Source: Phycomyces blakesleeanus NRRL 1555(-) (taxonomy: Eukaryota > Mucoromycota > Mucoromycetes > Mucorales > Phycomycetaceae). Taken from it: a DNA stretch of 64,000 nucleotides. Positions 33,492 to 44,400 of the stretch are shown piece by piece. The notes below the pieces were generated by a model, which did not search any database, was not told the DNA's origin, and saw nothing but the letters and a program-made list of their open reading frames with translations. Numbering within the stretch: position 1 is the stretch's first letter; every line of letters begins with the position of its first letter. Both the position numbers and the translations under genes were made by a program. The stretch covers positions 130,576-194,575 of the forward strand of contig NW_017265161.1 of the NCBI RefSeq assembly GCF_001638985.1, in the 5' to 3' direction.

Positions 33492-34960
33492 GCTCCTACC
33501 TCTGCTCCCGCTGCCACTTCTACTGATGTTAATCAAGAAGTTTACAATTGACTTTTTGTGAGTAAAGCATTATCAAGTAATTTATCAATATACTATCTCA
33601 CACAATATATAGTCTGTGGTGATCCAGACACTCGGATGTTGGATTTATCACATCTAAGAACATATTCATATTGGGATAGCATAGTAGCTATCATCTTGTC
33701 AGTATAAAATATATATAAACGATTAAGTAATCAGCCCAATAATTATTACAGTTAGTACTGTAGATAATATCTTAAAGATTGTTAAGATAATTATATCATA
33801 CTGCCAGGTAAACTGTGTCAGATCGATATGGAGCTAATTTAGTAGGAAGTCCTAAAGCTCTAGTATAAAAGAGAAAAGAATAGCTAAGAGCTAAAGAAGT
33901 ACGATTTATGACTTGATGTCATAATTGTAACACCGACACTAGTTAAGCAGTAAATACACTATAATAACCAAATATAGTAAAGGAAGAAAGCCTTAAGAAA
34001 CTAAGACGTAATGACAAGAGCAGATTGTGTTTTCTTATAAAAAGAGACACTTTTTATTTATGAATAAGAACAACTTATATACAGTCTCAAAGTATTTCTA
34101 TACGCCTCTATTATCAAATATTTTATTTTTCTATTGTTTCGTACCTGAAATACCACATAGTCTCTTATCTGAAGCCGATTAAGGGATCCAAAATTCAGAT
34201 CAAATAATGCAGCTTTGATTGCAGCAAATGACAGCAAGTCCAGTTGGAATACTGAAATTCATTTCAATCGTTCCCCTAATAAAGAACTGACACTTGCACT
34301 TATGGCTTACCTGAAGCCAAAGTTTGCTGCGGGTAGGCTTAGGCCATCTGAAATCCGCAGTAGTATTTATACTAACTTTTGTGGAAGATGTTCTGCTGAA
34401 CGAAAGTCGCCGTCAGCCCTTGATGCAGGAAGATCAAGGTCAAGGAGAGCAAGTCGAGCAACCACTGTATGTTGTGTTGTATTTTGATAAAAATAATAAT
34501 ATTGAGTAATATTAATAAATGTGTGTTATTAGAACTTTGACTGCCATGAGCTGGCCTACAGTATATACAAGGCTGACATTGATACGTTGATGGGAAAGGA
34601 TTGCGAAGGGCTCATCAACAAGGCAGCAATGTCTGAGAATGAGTCGAAGGATGAGATACCTGGAGTTCCAGGCAATTGTGTGCTCTGTACAGTGCGTCCA
34701 TTCTGGAGAAGCGATGAGGTAAATACTTTTATAAATAATGTTAAATGCAATCTATTGTCTTTTAGTAAAATAAACATAATATTTTTATTGTAATCTAGTA
34801 CAATCAGTTTCTGGAGCATGTTAACAAAGCCATGCTCAGATGCTTGAACCTAAATGTGCGCCAGATGGCAAAGAAGACCTTTGGCAGAGATGCTGATTTA
34901 GCAGTCCCGAGTCAACTGAAGTACTCTCTTCCCCAGTGGGCTTTCAGAGATAAGCTCTAA
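33492..34960 (+). pseudogene. Accessory gene of CACTG-4, remainder
   Basis: Exon 1 resumes at 33492 and ends 33557 before GTGAGT. Exon 2 is 34161-34466, exon 3 34533-34718 and exon 4 34799-34960. Exons 2 and 3 have exactly the CACTG-3 lengths (306, 186). Conserved motifs are IAANDSKSSW, IYTNFCGRC, MSENESKDE, RPFWRSDE and LPQWAFRDKL. TGA occurs in exon 1 (VYN*LF) and in exon 2 (SLI*SRL, 34170-34172), where the intact copy has CGA. Intron 1 carries a solo LTR. Confidence 0.8.
33615..34157. mobile_element. Solo LTR in intron 1 of the accessory gene
   Basis: 543 bp, TGTGGTGATCC...GAAATACCACA, with TGTGGT/ACCACA inverted ends and a perfect 5-bp duplication TAGTC (33610-33614, 34158-34162). Without it the intron is about 55 bases, as in the CACTG-3 copy. 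It is a different LTR family from the others in the window. The insertion reproduces the TAG splice acceptor in its target duplication. Confidence 0.88.
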
Positions 34961-35087
34961 TAAAAAAATTCTCTTTCATCCTTCACATTATAATTTCAAC
35001 AAACACAAACTTATTGCAAAACATGAATGCTACAATTGTCTTTTTCTCTTGGATTCTTTAAAAAGGAGAGTTAAATTTTATTAATTT

Positions 35088-38000
35088 CTATGCATAGTGT
35101 TTTTTTGGTAAAGGAATGACTAGTATTTTTTTAACATTTTGATGTGTTGTATGCTCAGCTGTAGCAACTTGCAACAAAATTCTATGCACTGACAATATGC
35201 TTTGATGGCTGTCATGAGAGAACGTAGGATAACAAATATTAACATGTTAAAGTGAACGAGAATGATTGTCAGCTGGCATAAACCATTTGACGAAAGCAAA
35301 AACATGTTGATCATAATGCATAAGCCGGAATTGGCGATTGTTATTGTTGGTAGGTGGTGGGATAAAGGAATGTGTGAAAAAGTACTGAATTTAACCTGTG
35401 TATGCGAGTACATGCTGGCCTGTACTTCCATAAAATTTGGCTTGAATGAGGGAACCATGATGTCCTGATTCATTCTGGCCTTTATAAGTCTGGCCAAGAA
35501 TGTTTACTGATTTAAGCTTATTTATCAGGTTGTCAACAAAGTACAGTGATGATGAAGCTTCTTCGTAATAGACCAATGCTTGATTTTGGTATGCAGTCTT
35601 ATAATATTCAAAGAGATGAAGATAGTGAATATTACTCATTGGTATTAATGCTGCTGTAAGAAGTGGGAAGACGGAAGGAGGGAGAGGCTCATTGCCTTTG
35701 ATGACAAGATCTGGATTTTTGGAATAATCAATAAAGGATTGTAGACGGAAGGTACGTTGACAGATGGTAGGGGTGGTAATTGGTATAGAGGTTGGCATAG
35801 GTGTTGACATAAGTTTAAAAATGAATTGGCAGAAGGAGACTTGGCTTGGACCTCAAAGAACAGCATTGACATAGTCTTCCTTGTGTACATCTTTAACAAA
35901 TTTTCGCATATAGGTTTCTTCAAACCCAATTTTTCTGTTTGTTTTCATATTTTTTAACAAACTGTTAAATCTCTCAAACCCAAAGAGCCAATAACCATAC
36001 ACTGGTCCAAAATCACGAATGACATCGTGAAGATGGAGATGCAGGTGCATGTTACAGGTGAGGATTTTGGTTGGATACGTGATTTCGCATTTCTGACAGA
36101 ATCTTTCAAGGAATGTGTGGGCGTTGCTTAGTTCAAGGAAAGTGACGGTTGATTTTATCAAAAGGCAACATGCATCAACATAGTCGATCCAGTTGTTGAA
36201 CATATTATTCGGAAGAACGCCCTTCAACAAAACAGGAGAGTAAACAAGCACCCACGACTTCCACTTGTCTGCTTTCATGTACAAAAACCCTTTGCTAATT
36301 TTCTTTGTCAAAGCAGTGTACTCGCCAGGAATCACCATTGTCTCTGCTGTCTTCTGCATTGTGACTAGATTGTCTTTCGAAATCTTCTTCTCCTCGATCC
36401 ACCAATCCAGCATTCCATTTGGAGTTCCCAGGAAAAAATTATATATTGCATCAATGATCGTTCCATGTACTAGATCAAAGTATCCAAGACGATACAACTG
36501 CGACCATCAAACATCATTTTCGATCTCCAGCTGATGCCTTTCTGAGGGGGTACTAGCACTTTCCCACTCCTCAGCATGCAACCTGCTTTCTACACCATTA
36601 CGAAGATTCCATTGAGAGAAGACAAATTCACTAAAATCGACGTTGATTCCATTTGGCAGACGAGGGAACTGGTGGTTGCACTTGTAGCAGGCGCACGTAC
36701 TGTTGTGAGAAGTGAACCCGCTTGTTTTCCAAGCAGCTGGAATATCGCAGCCCACCATCAGCAGTGCTGCACAAACATTGACTCCACTGGGACGTTCAAA
36801 GGTTGGGATCTTCATTCCCACATACAACGTCTCCAACTCATCTACCAAAGGTTTAAGATAGTGATTTATCTCTTCAGACTTTAGTTCCTTAGGACCTGGC
36901 ATAAGTCTAACCAGAATGACATTCTCTGGCTTAAACCATTCATCCTGGGGAAGATTGTTAATAGCAATATAAATTGCACCAGACGAGTGAGATACATTAT
37001 TGAATGGCTGGAACCAGTCGATGTTAATAGTTAACATTAATGAACGTGAATCTTGGGTGAATTGCATGCCATCTTTGTCTTTTAACTCCTTCCACATAGC
37101 TCCGTTGTAGATATTGCACATGGTATTCATCTTCAACTTGTGGTTCCAATGTCTGATTTTTTTTCAAACTCTGTGTGAAGGAAAAACATCTTTAATGTCT
37201 GTTTGATAGACTGGTACACATATGACTGCTTAGCTATCAAAGCACCCAATGACAATGATTTCATCAATTGATAACCACAAGATGAGTGCACACCAAGCTT
37301 CACAAAATCACAATGAGAAGGAGCAGATACACTTTCCTCGTACACCTTGTGGCAATCCTGACACACAACAAATTTCTTTACACCTTTGGTCATGGCTGAG
37401 AAATCTGTCATGTGCTGTAGACCAGGAAGGCTCAAGGGCAGTTGGAAATTTTGCTTGTAAATTGTCAAGAGTTTGTTGATGAACTCAATTAAGACAACAG
37501 CACCCTTGTTGACCACATAGCAGGAAGCGAACATTACCACAAATGTAGCAATGAATCTGTGCACTGGGTTCTCTGGCATATTGGGGGTGGCAAAAGGATC
37601 TAGTATAAAAATTGCAAAAAAAAATTAATATCCCCTTTTTTTCAGATTTTTATTTTTCAATTTCTTAGTAGCACAGCACCAATCATCATCAACAAATTCC
37701 TCAACTTCAATCTCAACAACATCTTCTTCATCATCTTCGCTTTCTTTGCCATTACTGCTTTCATTGTCACCACTGCTCTCCTCATCATTACCACTCTCAT
37801 CACTATTGCTTTCACTGTTGTGAATCTCTTCATTCCCAACCAAAACATTATCATTGTCGGACATTGGAGCTCCTTCTCAAACAGGTGAGCTGTTCTGACA
37901 ACACACCTCTTCCACGGTTCCGGATTGACGGGTTGGAATAGCTATATATAGAATATGTTTCTTAGTTAAGCTCTATTATTTTTGTTCAAATTAATATTTC

Positions 38001-38269
38001 CTACATTCAACATCAACCTCCATCGCATTTCTTTGGGAAGAAGATTCTATTAAAGAATGTTATTTTGTTTAAACTGCAAAAAACCCAAATAAAATCTAAT
38101 ACAATAATACTAAAAACTGCGTACCACTTTCACATCTTATAGCATCTAATCTTGCTCTTTTGTTATGGTGCTAAGCAGCTCTTCTGGCAACAAAACTATA
38201 GCCTAGTTTGTTCTGACTACATTCAGCACAATAGCACTTTTCATTGTAAAGTTGGGGGATTGAGGATAT
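35088..38269 (-). pseudogene. Tnp2/Plavaka-type transposase of CACTG-4, heavily damaged
   Basis: Close homologue of the CACTG-3 transposase along its whole length, including the promoter region up to about 38490. The start codon reads ATA (38267-38269) where CACTG-3 has ATG. Defects: TAG in the first exon (AA*HHNKR), a frameshift near 37135, TGA at 36507-36509 (NDV*WSQL; CGA in CACTG-3), a frameshift near 35850, and TAA at 35391-35393 (YTG*IQY; CAA in CACTG-3). The core motifs LNIDWFQPF, GCDIPAAWKTSGF and GYWLFGFERFN remain readable. Confidence 0.85.
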
Positions 38270-38527
38270 GGTGTTTTTTGTTTTGTTTTGTTTTTGAATA
38301 TTAAGAGAAAAAGGAAACAAGTGCTACATATACTTTATTTACTATGGCCTTTATAATAATAATAAAAAATAATATTTGTGCTAGTTATATCCAAGCCAAT
38401 AGAATACAACAAAACTGCGTTTTCACCATAAACATAAGAAAACCCTGCTGAGATGAAAATTGACCCCACATTTTCCATTGTTATCAGGTAACTGTGCACA
38501 TTAGAATTTCCCCCCTTTTTTTCAGTG

Positions 38528-39835
38528 ATCATCTGTTGCAACTCAATTGGGGGAGTGATGATGGCATGGTCAGGGAAATAGTCTTCTCTGCGAATAGAAA
38601 ACCCGGCTAGAACCTTGATTACATTAATAGGAAGATCAGAAAGATAAAATACCACCATTCGGTCCAATTCCCATCTACCAACTTGTCTTTGTTGATCACT
38701 GGAGACGCCTTGATGGGATACCATGTTGATGGCACTCTTTTGGTTGATATGGGTAACCTTAGATGAGCTGATCCCAACTGCTTCAAATTCTAACTTATAT
38801 GCTTTTCATTGCTCATCATAACTCATTGGTTTGCTTTCGTTTTGGCCAGGAAACAAGTAGCTGTTATACCATGTTTTGTGTGTAGAAAAATCAACAAACA
38901 GTTTGTTTTCATGGTGGAATTTGGAAAAAAAATGTTGAGCTAGTGCATCAATAGGACATAATTCTTCATTGGCGTGGCAAAGAGCAGATCTGTATTAGAT
39001 TTTTCTATCTTTGTTGATTTTTCCATATATAATTGTAGCTACTAATGCAACACATGGAGAAACATCTTGATCTTCTAGTTCCATTTTGAAAAGGTTGGGA
39101 TATTGAGTACCAAGAACAGTTTCACTTCTCAACAACATTGCATGACTCATAAGGAAACAAAGATGATTTCTAACTCCTACTGTACTATCTTGCTCGAAGA
39201 AGTACTGACTAAGAAGAAGAAGTTCGTTTTTTGTATATCTATCATTGAGTGTGTTTTTTCCTCTGTCTTCATACTCGACTCTCTTGCACTTTGTTTTCTT
39301 CTTTGTGTTTGTGTCTAGAAACTGTCTTGCAATTGGTCCTCTAGGATGGGGGTTCTTATTCAAGTCCAAAGCTATTTGCTGGTAATAAATGTCTGTTATT
39401 GCCTTAACGTAAGCCTGAATTAATTCTCTTCCAAGAGGAACAGAGGTATCATCATCATTTCTCTTGAACTTGCGGTCACAAACCATGACAAAATCAGTGA
39501 GAAAGAAGGTGAGTTTTTCATCAGAGACAATCATGCCATCTGCAATTTTTTTTGTTTCAACACACCAATTCTAACTTTCATATATTACATTAGATAAATG
39601 AAAAAATAGTGACATATTTAATCATGAAGAAGTGGTACTTTATTTAACTTACTATCCACTCTTTCTGCTTTGCTAGATATGCATGAGTTGTATTCTTGGG
39701 GCAGAACAGCTAGTTTTTGGTGACAATTATCTCACTGTTTTGCTGCATAGTCAGCTGGTTTTCCATGTTGCACTGATAGTATTTATTGTTGAGTACATTG
39801 GTTTGGGTAGAGGAGCTGGCTTCTGTGTAGTTCAT
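38528..39835 (-). pseudogene. Crypton A tyrosine recombinase, N-terminal and catalytic part
   Basis: Exon 0 is 39835-39653 (MNYTEASSST...AYLAKQKEW), with TAG at 39710-39712. Exon 1 starts at 39570 (NWCVETKKIADGM) and runs to the ATC duplication at 38528. Box I arginine is present (LLRSETVLG). In-frame stops occur (DRKI*YRS at 38995-38997; DEQ*KAY). The HxxR box reads HINQ, where Crypton B has HANR. The GRW-like motif (QVGRWELDRMVVFYLSDLP) contains the expected nucleophile Tyr. The gene continues at 19738. Confidence 0.8.
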
Positions 39836-39839
39836 GATG

Positions 39840-40576
39840 AAGATGTCAAGGATGTTTTATTATAAATAGTAAGGATGTAAAGAAAAAAAGAAATTGTCTT
39901 GTATTTATACTTTTTGATATTAAATTATGGCTCAATGTTATATTCAAATATATCAATCAATGTAGTGGAAATGTAATCAGATTAAGATGTGAGCTGTCAG
40001 ATAGTTAAAGCCTTGGCATTCCAGCCACCATTTGTTAACATTGGTTCCTAAAAGTCATTGCGCCACACTCCCAAAAATAAGTATTCTATATCTAAAAGAC
40101 AAGTACATTGTAGCTATCTTTAGACTTTCCATTCTTGTACACACACCCGCCACAGCTTCTATTTTTTATAATTAACTACCCATCAAGTCTATAAAGACAA
40201 TATATAGTCATTGGCAGATATTTATTATATAAATATCAAGGTTCCAACACATCTTTACTATCAATTATTTCTTTTAAATCATCTTAATATGTCTTTTGTG
40301 TTTTTTATTAAAGTCAATTTAGTATATGAATACCACTTTTTTCTCCAAAAGAAAATTGTTGTGCTACTAATTCCTATTAAGTCCCTATTCTATATAGTTT
40401 ATTGGTCCATTTAAATGTCTCCTTGATTTTAGACCCGAATCTTGGATTACTGTGAGTAATTCTTAAAATTTACATAGAAAAAAACCGATTGTGAGTATTA
40501 CTCACTTTTTTTCACTCTCCGATATGAAAAAAATTGGATGACTTGAGACATGCTGGGACCTCAGGTCTGTATACTG
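39840..40576. other. Non-coding right end of Crypton A
   Basis: Upstream region of the recombinase gene, ending at the CTG core next to the LTR remainder. Small ORFs here (40211-40414) have no recognisable motif. Confidence 0.5.
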
Positions 40577-40625
40577 CAGTTAACTATCTTCAGATTTTAC
40601 GGATTCATCAAAATAACATCTGACA
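40577..40625 (+). mobile_element. Right 49 bp of the LTR split by Crypton A
   Basis: CAGTTAACTATCTTCAGATT...AACATCTGACA matches the last 49 bases of the 16795-17105 LTR. With 18045-18306 it makes 311 bp, exactly the length of that LTR. Confidence 0.85.
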
Positions 40626-40649
40626 ACTAGATCAAAAACAACAACATGT

Positions 40650-40798
40650 TGTTTTCGATCTGAGTTGTTCTTCCAATGCTATAACACAGCCAAAATTGGT
40701 CAAACCCACTGGGAATCATAAATGAAGATAAAAGAATAAAAAGAGGATATGGTGTGTTTGGAAATAAATATCTAAGTTTTTAAGTGATTTTCAAAGTT
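40650..40798 (+). mobile_element. 5' fragment of another tRNA-side LTR
   Basis: TTGTTTTCGATCTGAGTTG followed by GGTCAAACCCACTGGGAATC matches the first part of the TGTCGTTCC family, but diverged. It is cut by the gypsy element at 40804; its continuation on the other side (47139 on) is not recognisable. Confidence 0.5.
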
Positions 40799-40803
40799 CC
40801 ATG

Positions 40804-41434
40804 TGTTGTGAATGAGTATTGATTACTGCTGAATCTGAGAGTAAGACTGAAGGATAAAATAATATCCTCAGCTATTCCAGTCAAACGGATCTCCCTTTAT
40901 GATATTATCTAATACACAGATCATCATACACATAATTGATTATTTATTATTATCACCATGACATGGGATATACAAATACATATACATTATATATATGGCA
41001 TCATTATATTTCATCTACATATTTCTTTTATTATACAAATACTTAATTGAGAGACTACAACTACAACTATCTAATATTATGAAACATTACCCGAGTATCT
41101 GGGTCGGAATACTAAAATATTACCAATAGCATAAATGCTCTTCTTTACCAAAACTCTTGGACTGATCTGACTGGAGAAGTATCATATCAATTGGTCTTTC
41201 CGGATCTTTCCAGAAGAACAATACTCCTGGAAGATGACTCATCGTGATAAAGATTACTTAAGCACACACTGAATTACAAATTAGAAAAACATATAAATAT
41301 CAGTAGATAGTTCCGTGTAGAAAGACAATCGAATTTTATCATTCTTTACTTTTCTTTTGAAATAAACAACCTACACAAGTTCTCACGAATTCTTTCGTCT
41401 ATATTATATTTTGCTTTATTTTCTCCCCACAACA
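40804..41434 (+). repeat. 5' LTR of gypsy element
   Basis: 631 bp, TGTTGTGAATG...CCCCACAACA. Possible TATA box ATATAAATAT near 41289-41298. Contains ACACAAGTTCTCACGAAT, a block also found in the solo LTRs at 7420 and 15091. Confidence 0.95.
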
Positions 41435-41440
41435 TTTTTT

Positions 41441-41452
41441 TTCGTGAACTAC
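41441..41452 (+). promoter_or_regulatory. Candidate primer-binding region without tRNA match
   Basis: No TGG-starting tRNA primer site follows the LTR. TTCGTGAACT lies here, and its complement AGTTC..ACGAA occurs in the LTR at 41378-41389, split by TC. Self-priming of Tf1/sushi-type chromoviruses is a possible explanation. Weak evidence. Confidence 0.25.
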
Positions 41453-41453
41453 A

Positions 41454-44400
41454 ATGAACTCTCCTGCTGACTTGTTTCCCGCTGGTTTGACCCCTGTTCC
41501 TGAGGAGGCTACCTTGTCCCCCATGTCTGCGGATGAATTATTCTCTGACTTGAGTGAGCCCGTCCTCTTTCCGGATGCTGCCCCTGGTTTTGGTTCCGTT
41601 TCTGGTTCTGGTTCCCCTCCCGTTGGTAGAGAAGTAGCAACTGCTTCCTCCTGTGTGGCCGTTCTCAAGGCTGAATTGGGCAACCACATCGAGGCCTTCA
41701 GCGCTGCTCATGTAGCAAACAATGAGCAAGCAGCTGATGATGCACTCCGCAGGATCGAGCGCACAAGATTGGCAATCACTAGCCTTGAAAAGTGCAGCGA
41801 GATGCTTGCCTCTCCTGGTACAAACACAGAGAGAGCTGGCCGTGAAGGAGGGTTGACTCTCAACAGAAGAGATCTTCCCAAATTCCAATTGGCCTCCAGT
41901 ATTATTAAGCCCTTCCCAAATGAAGAGGTTTTTGAATCAGTTGGACATTTCCTACGTACCTTCAAGAATGTGATCGAGTCTTCTTCCTTGGACATCGAGA
42001 GAGTTTGGAAGAAATTCCTCCCACTTTGCCTGCCTCACACTGATGACGGATGGGTAGAGATGGATCTTAAGAAGTGTATTGATTGGAAGGCGGCGAAATC
42101 ATGCTTCAACAAAAGACATGGTTCCAGCTTGGTGTCTCGACGATTCACAGACCAGGTCTTTACAATGATGATGAAGAACACTGAGTCCATCGGTGATTAC
42201 TCGAAGAAGTTCCTCCGTGCGGTTTACAATGCTGGTTTACCCAAAGACGATGCTCGCATCGCTGATCGCTTCCTTGCCTCGCTGACCTTATCAGTGCAAA
42301 CACTGGTAAGAGTTACCATGGCCCGCTCTGGTCCCAATGGGGAGTCCAAGCGTGATTGGACTGTAGAGCAGATCACGCAGATCGGCAGAGACATCCTTGG
42401 GGATGACAACAGGCTCTATGCTGAGGCGACCCGATTGATTCCTGGTTCCCGTGGGCAACCTGAGAAGAATAACGAGGAACATCCCAGAAAGAAGCTTCAC
42501 CATTCCAACAAGATAACCAAGCATGAGAAGACATTTTTCTGCTCGCACCATGGAAAAAACCCGACCCATGAGTCCAGCAAGTGTTTTACCTTGATCAACC
42601 GCAAGAACAAAGCCAGTAGTTCCAACAGTCGCAATCCTTGCAGACGTTGTGGTGAAAACTACTACCATGGTCATGTCTGCAAAAGCAAGAACAATGAGCC
42701 AATTCTCATGGTATCCCAGTCTCCCGCAAAGGATAAGTCTGAGCAGACGCTCAAGACGATCCAGGACAGGATAGATGAAGACATGGAGGAAATATCATTT
42801 GAATGTAAGTACCTACTTGACAGAATTGAGAGAAGAATTAAAGCTAATGATGCGTTTAATCTTGTAACTCCAATCATAATAGAGAACCAGAAGTTAATCG
42901 GGATGATCGATACAGGCAGTTCCCGCACGTTTATAAATTTGAAATGTTTAAATAACAATTTACAAATAACAAAAATAAATTCTTCAATTGGTTCCTTTAA
43001 TTTTCTGTCTAAGAATAGTAGTACAAAGAGATTAGGAAAAACTGATCCTTTAAATTTTAAATATATAAATGGCATCACCTTTAAGCATGCACCAGAGGTG
43101 TTAGAGTTTAATACGGGTTTTAATTTTGATATCCTCCTTGGAAGAGATATTTTGGCAAAGATGAATATTGGATTAATTAATGTTGCATATGATATTGAAG
43201 GAGAATATGTCCATTCAGATAATGCAAAAGACTATGCCGCCATTTATGAAAATCTAAATATTGATAAAGAGAAAAAGTTTGAACCTGATAATTCGCCAGC
43301 TGGCACAGCACAGCAACGAGCAGAATTTATGAGCTCTATTAAAGCATCACTGGAGGAAAATAAGAATATTCCCGTTGAGTCATATTGTCCTTTATCAGAA
43401 TCTATTATTCGTTTACCTACTAAGGAAGGTGCGACGGCTTACAGACGGCAGTATCCTATACCGCACGCTCTAAGACCAACACTTGACAAGCAAGTAAAAG
43501 AATGGCTTGAGACAGGAACTATTGTCAAGTCCAAGACCAACACTTCCTTCAACAGTCCAATGTTGCTTGTTCCAAAGAGAAACAAAGCTGGTGAGATTGT
43601 CAGTCATAGAGTGTGTTTAGATGTGCGATTGTTAAATCAGATCCTACCTCCCACATTCAATTATCCAATTCCAAAAATTCAAACAATATTTCAAAACTTA
43701 AGTGGAAAGAAATTCTTTACCACACTCGACTTATCCAATGCGTATCATCGTTTCAAAGTTGCACCTGAGGATGTACACAAACTGACATTCACTCACTTAG
43801 ATGGGCAACAGTATAGCTTTATTAAAGGCTGTTTTGGCTTGAAGATGCTTACTTCACAATTTCAACATGTCATGGCTACTTTATTTGATAAGATTGACTG
43901 TGTACAGAATTTTGTTGATGATTGTATTGTTGCCAGTGAAACATTTGAACAGCATGTCAAAGACGTAAAATTAGTTATTGAAAAATTGTCATCCGCGAAG
44001 TTGATTCTGAACTCGGAAAAGTGTGTCTGGTTTCAACATTCAGTGAGATTGCTTGGTTTTGTCGTCAATGAGACAGGCACCAAGGTTGATAAGCGAAAGT
44101 TGACAAATGTTGACAAATGGCCTATTCCTACAACTGCGAAACAGATTCAGCAATTCATGGGTTTGATCAATTACTTCAGAGATTATATTCCTATGATTTC
44201 GAAGGTAGCTGAGCCTATTTCACGTTTGAGTCATGCCAAGAATGTGTCTGGTCAATGGACAGATGAGCAGACGAAAAGCTTTAAAGCACTAAAAGACATA
44301 TTGCACCAAGATTTAATTCTTCATTACGCAGATATGTCACGTGAAATGTATGTGGCCACAGATGCATCCCTTTATGGAGCAGCTTGCTTATTGTTTCAGC

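Larger units (their letters stand above)
19739..38527 (-). mobile_element. CACTG-4, Tnp2-type transposon carrying nested elements
   Basis: The left end CACTGGAAAAATAATAGG (19739) and the right end CACTGAAAAAAAGGGGGG (minus strand from 38527) are inverted. They are flanked by the 3-bp duplication ATC (19736-19738 and 38528-38530). The interrupted Crypton frame is continuous once the element and one ATC are ignored (LQQMI joins FPSIES). Gene order from the left: U (minus), accessory (plus), transposase (minus). This is the mirror image of CACTG-3. The size without nested inserts is about 7.3 kb before also removing the solo LTR at 33615. Confidence 0.9.
18307..40576 (-). mobile_element. Crypton A (YR DNA transposon), interrupted by CACTG-4
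   Basis: Both ends are fixed by the interrupted LTR: core CTG at 18304-18306 and again at 40574-40576. Without CACTG-4 and one ATC duplication, 3,478 bp remain, close to the 3,334 bp of Crypton B. The left end (AGTGAGTATTATTTGG) matches the left end of Crypton B (AGTGGGTATTTTTGG). It has no terminal inverted repeats and no long target duplication, as expected for tyrosine-recombinase elements. It carries one gene, in two parts: 38528-39835 and 18725-19738. Confidence 0.8.

Noticed and set aside
41408..41888. Minus-strand ORFs over Gag
   Set aside because: Shadows of the Gag-Pol frame, no motif.
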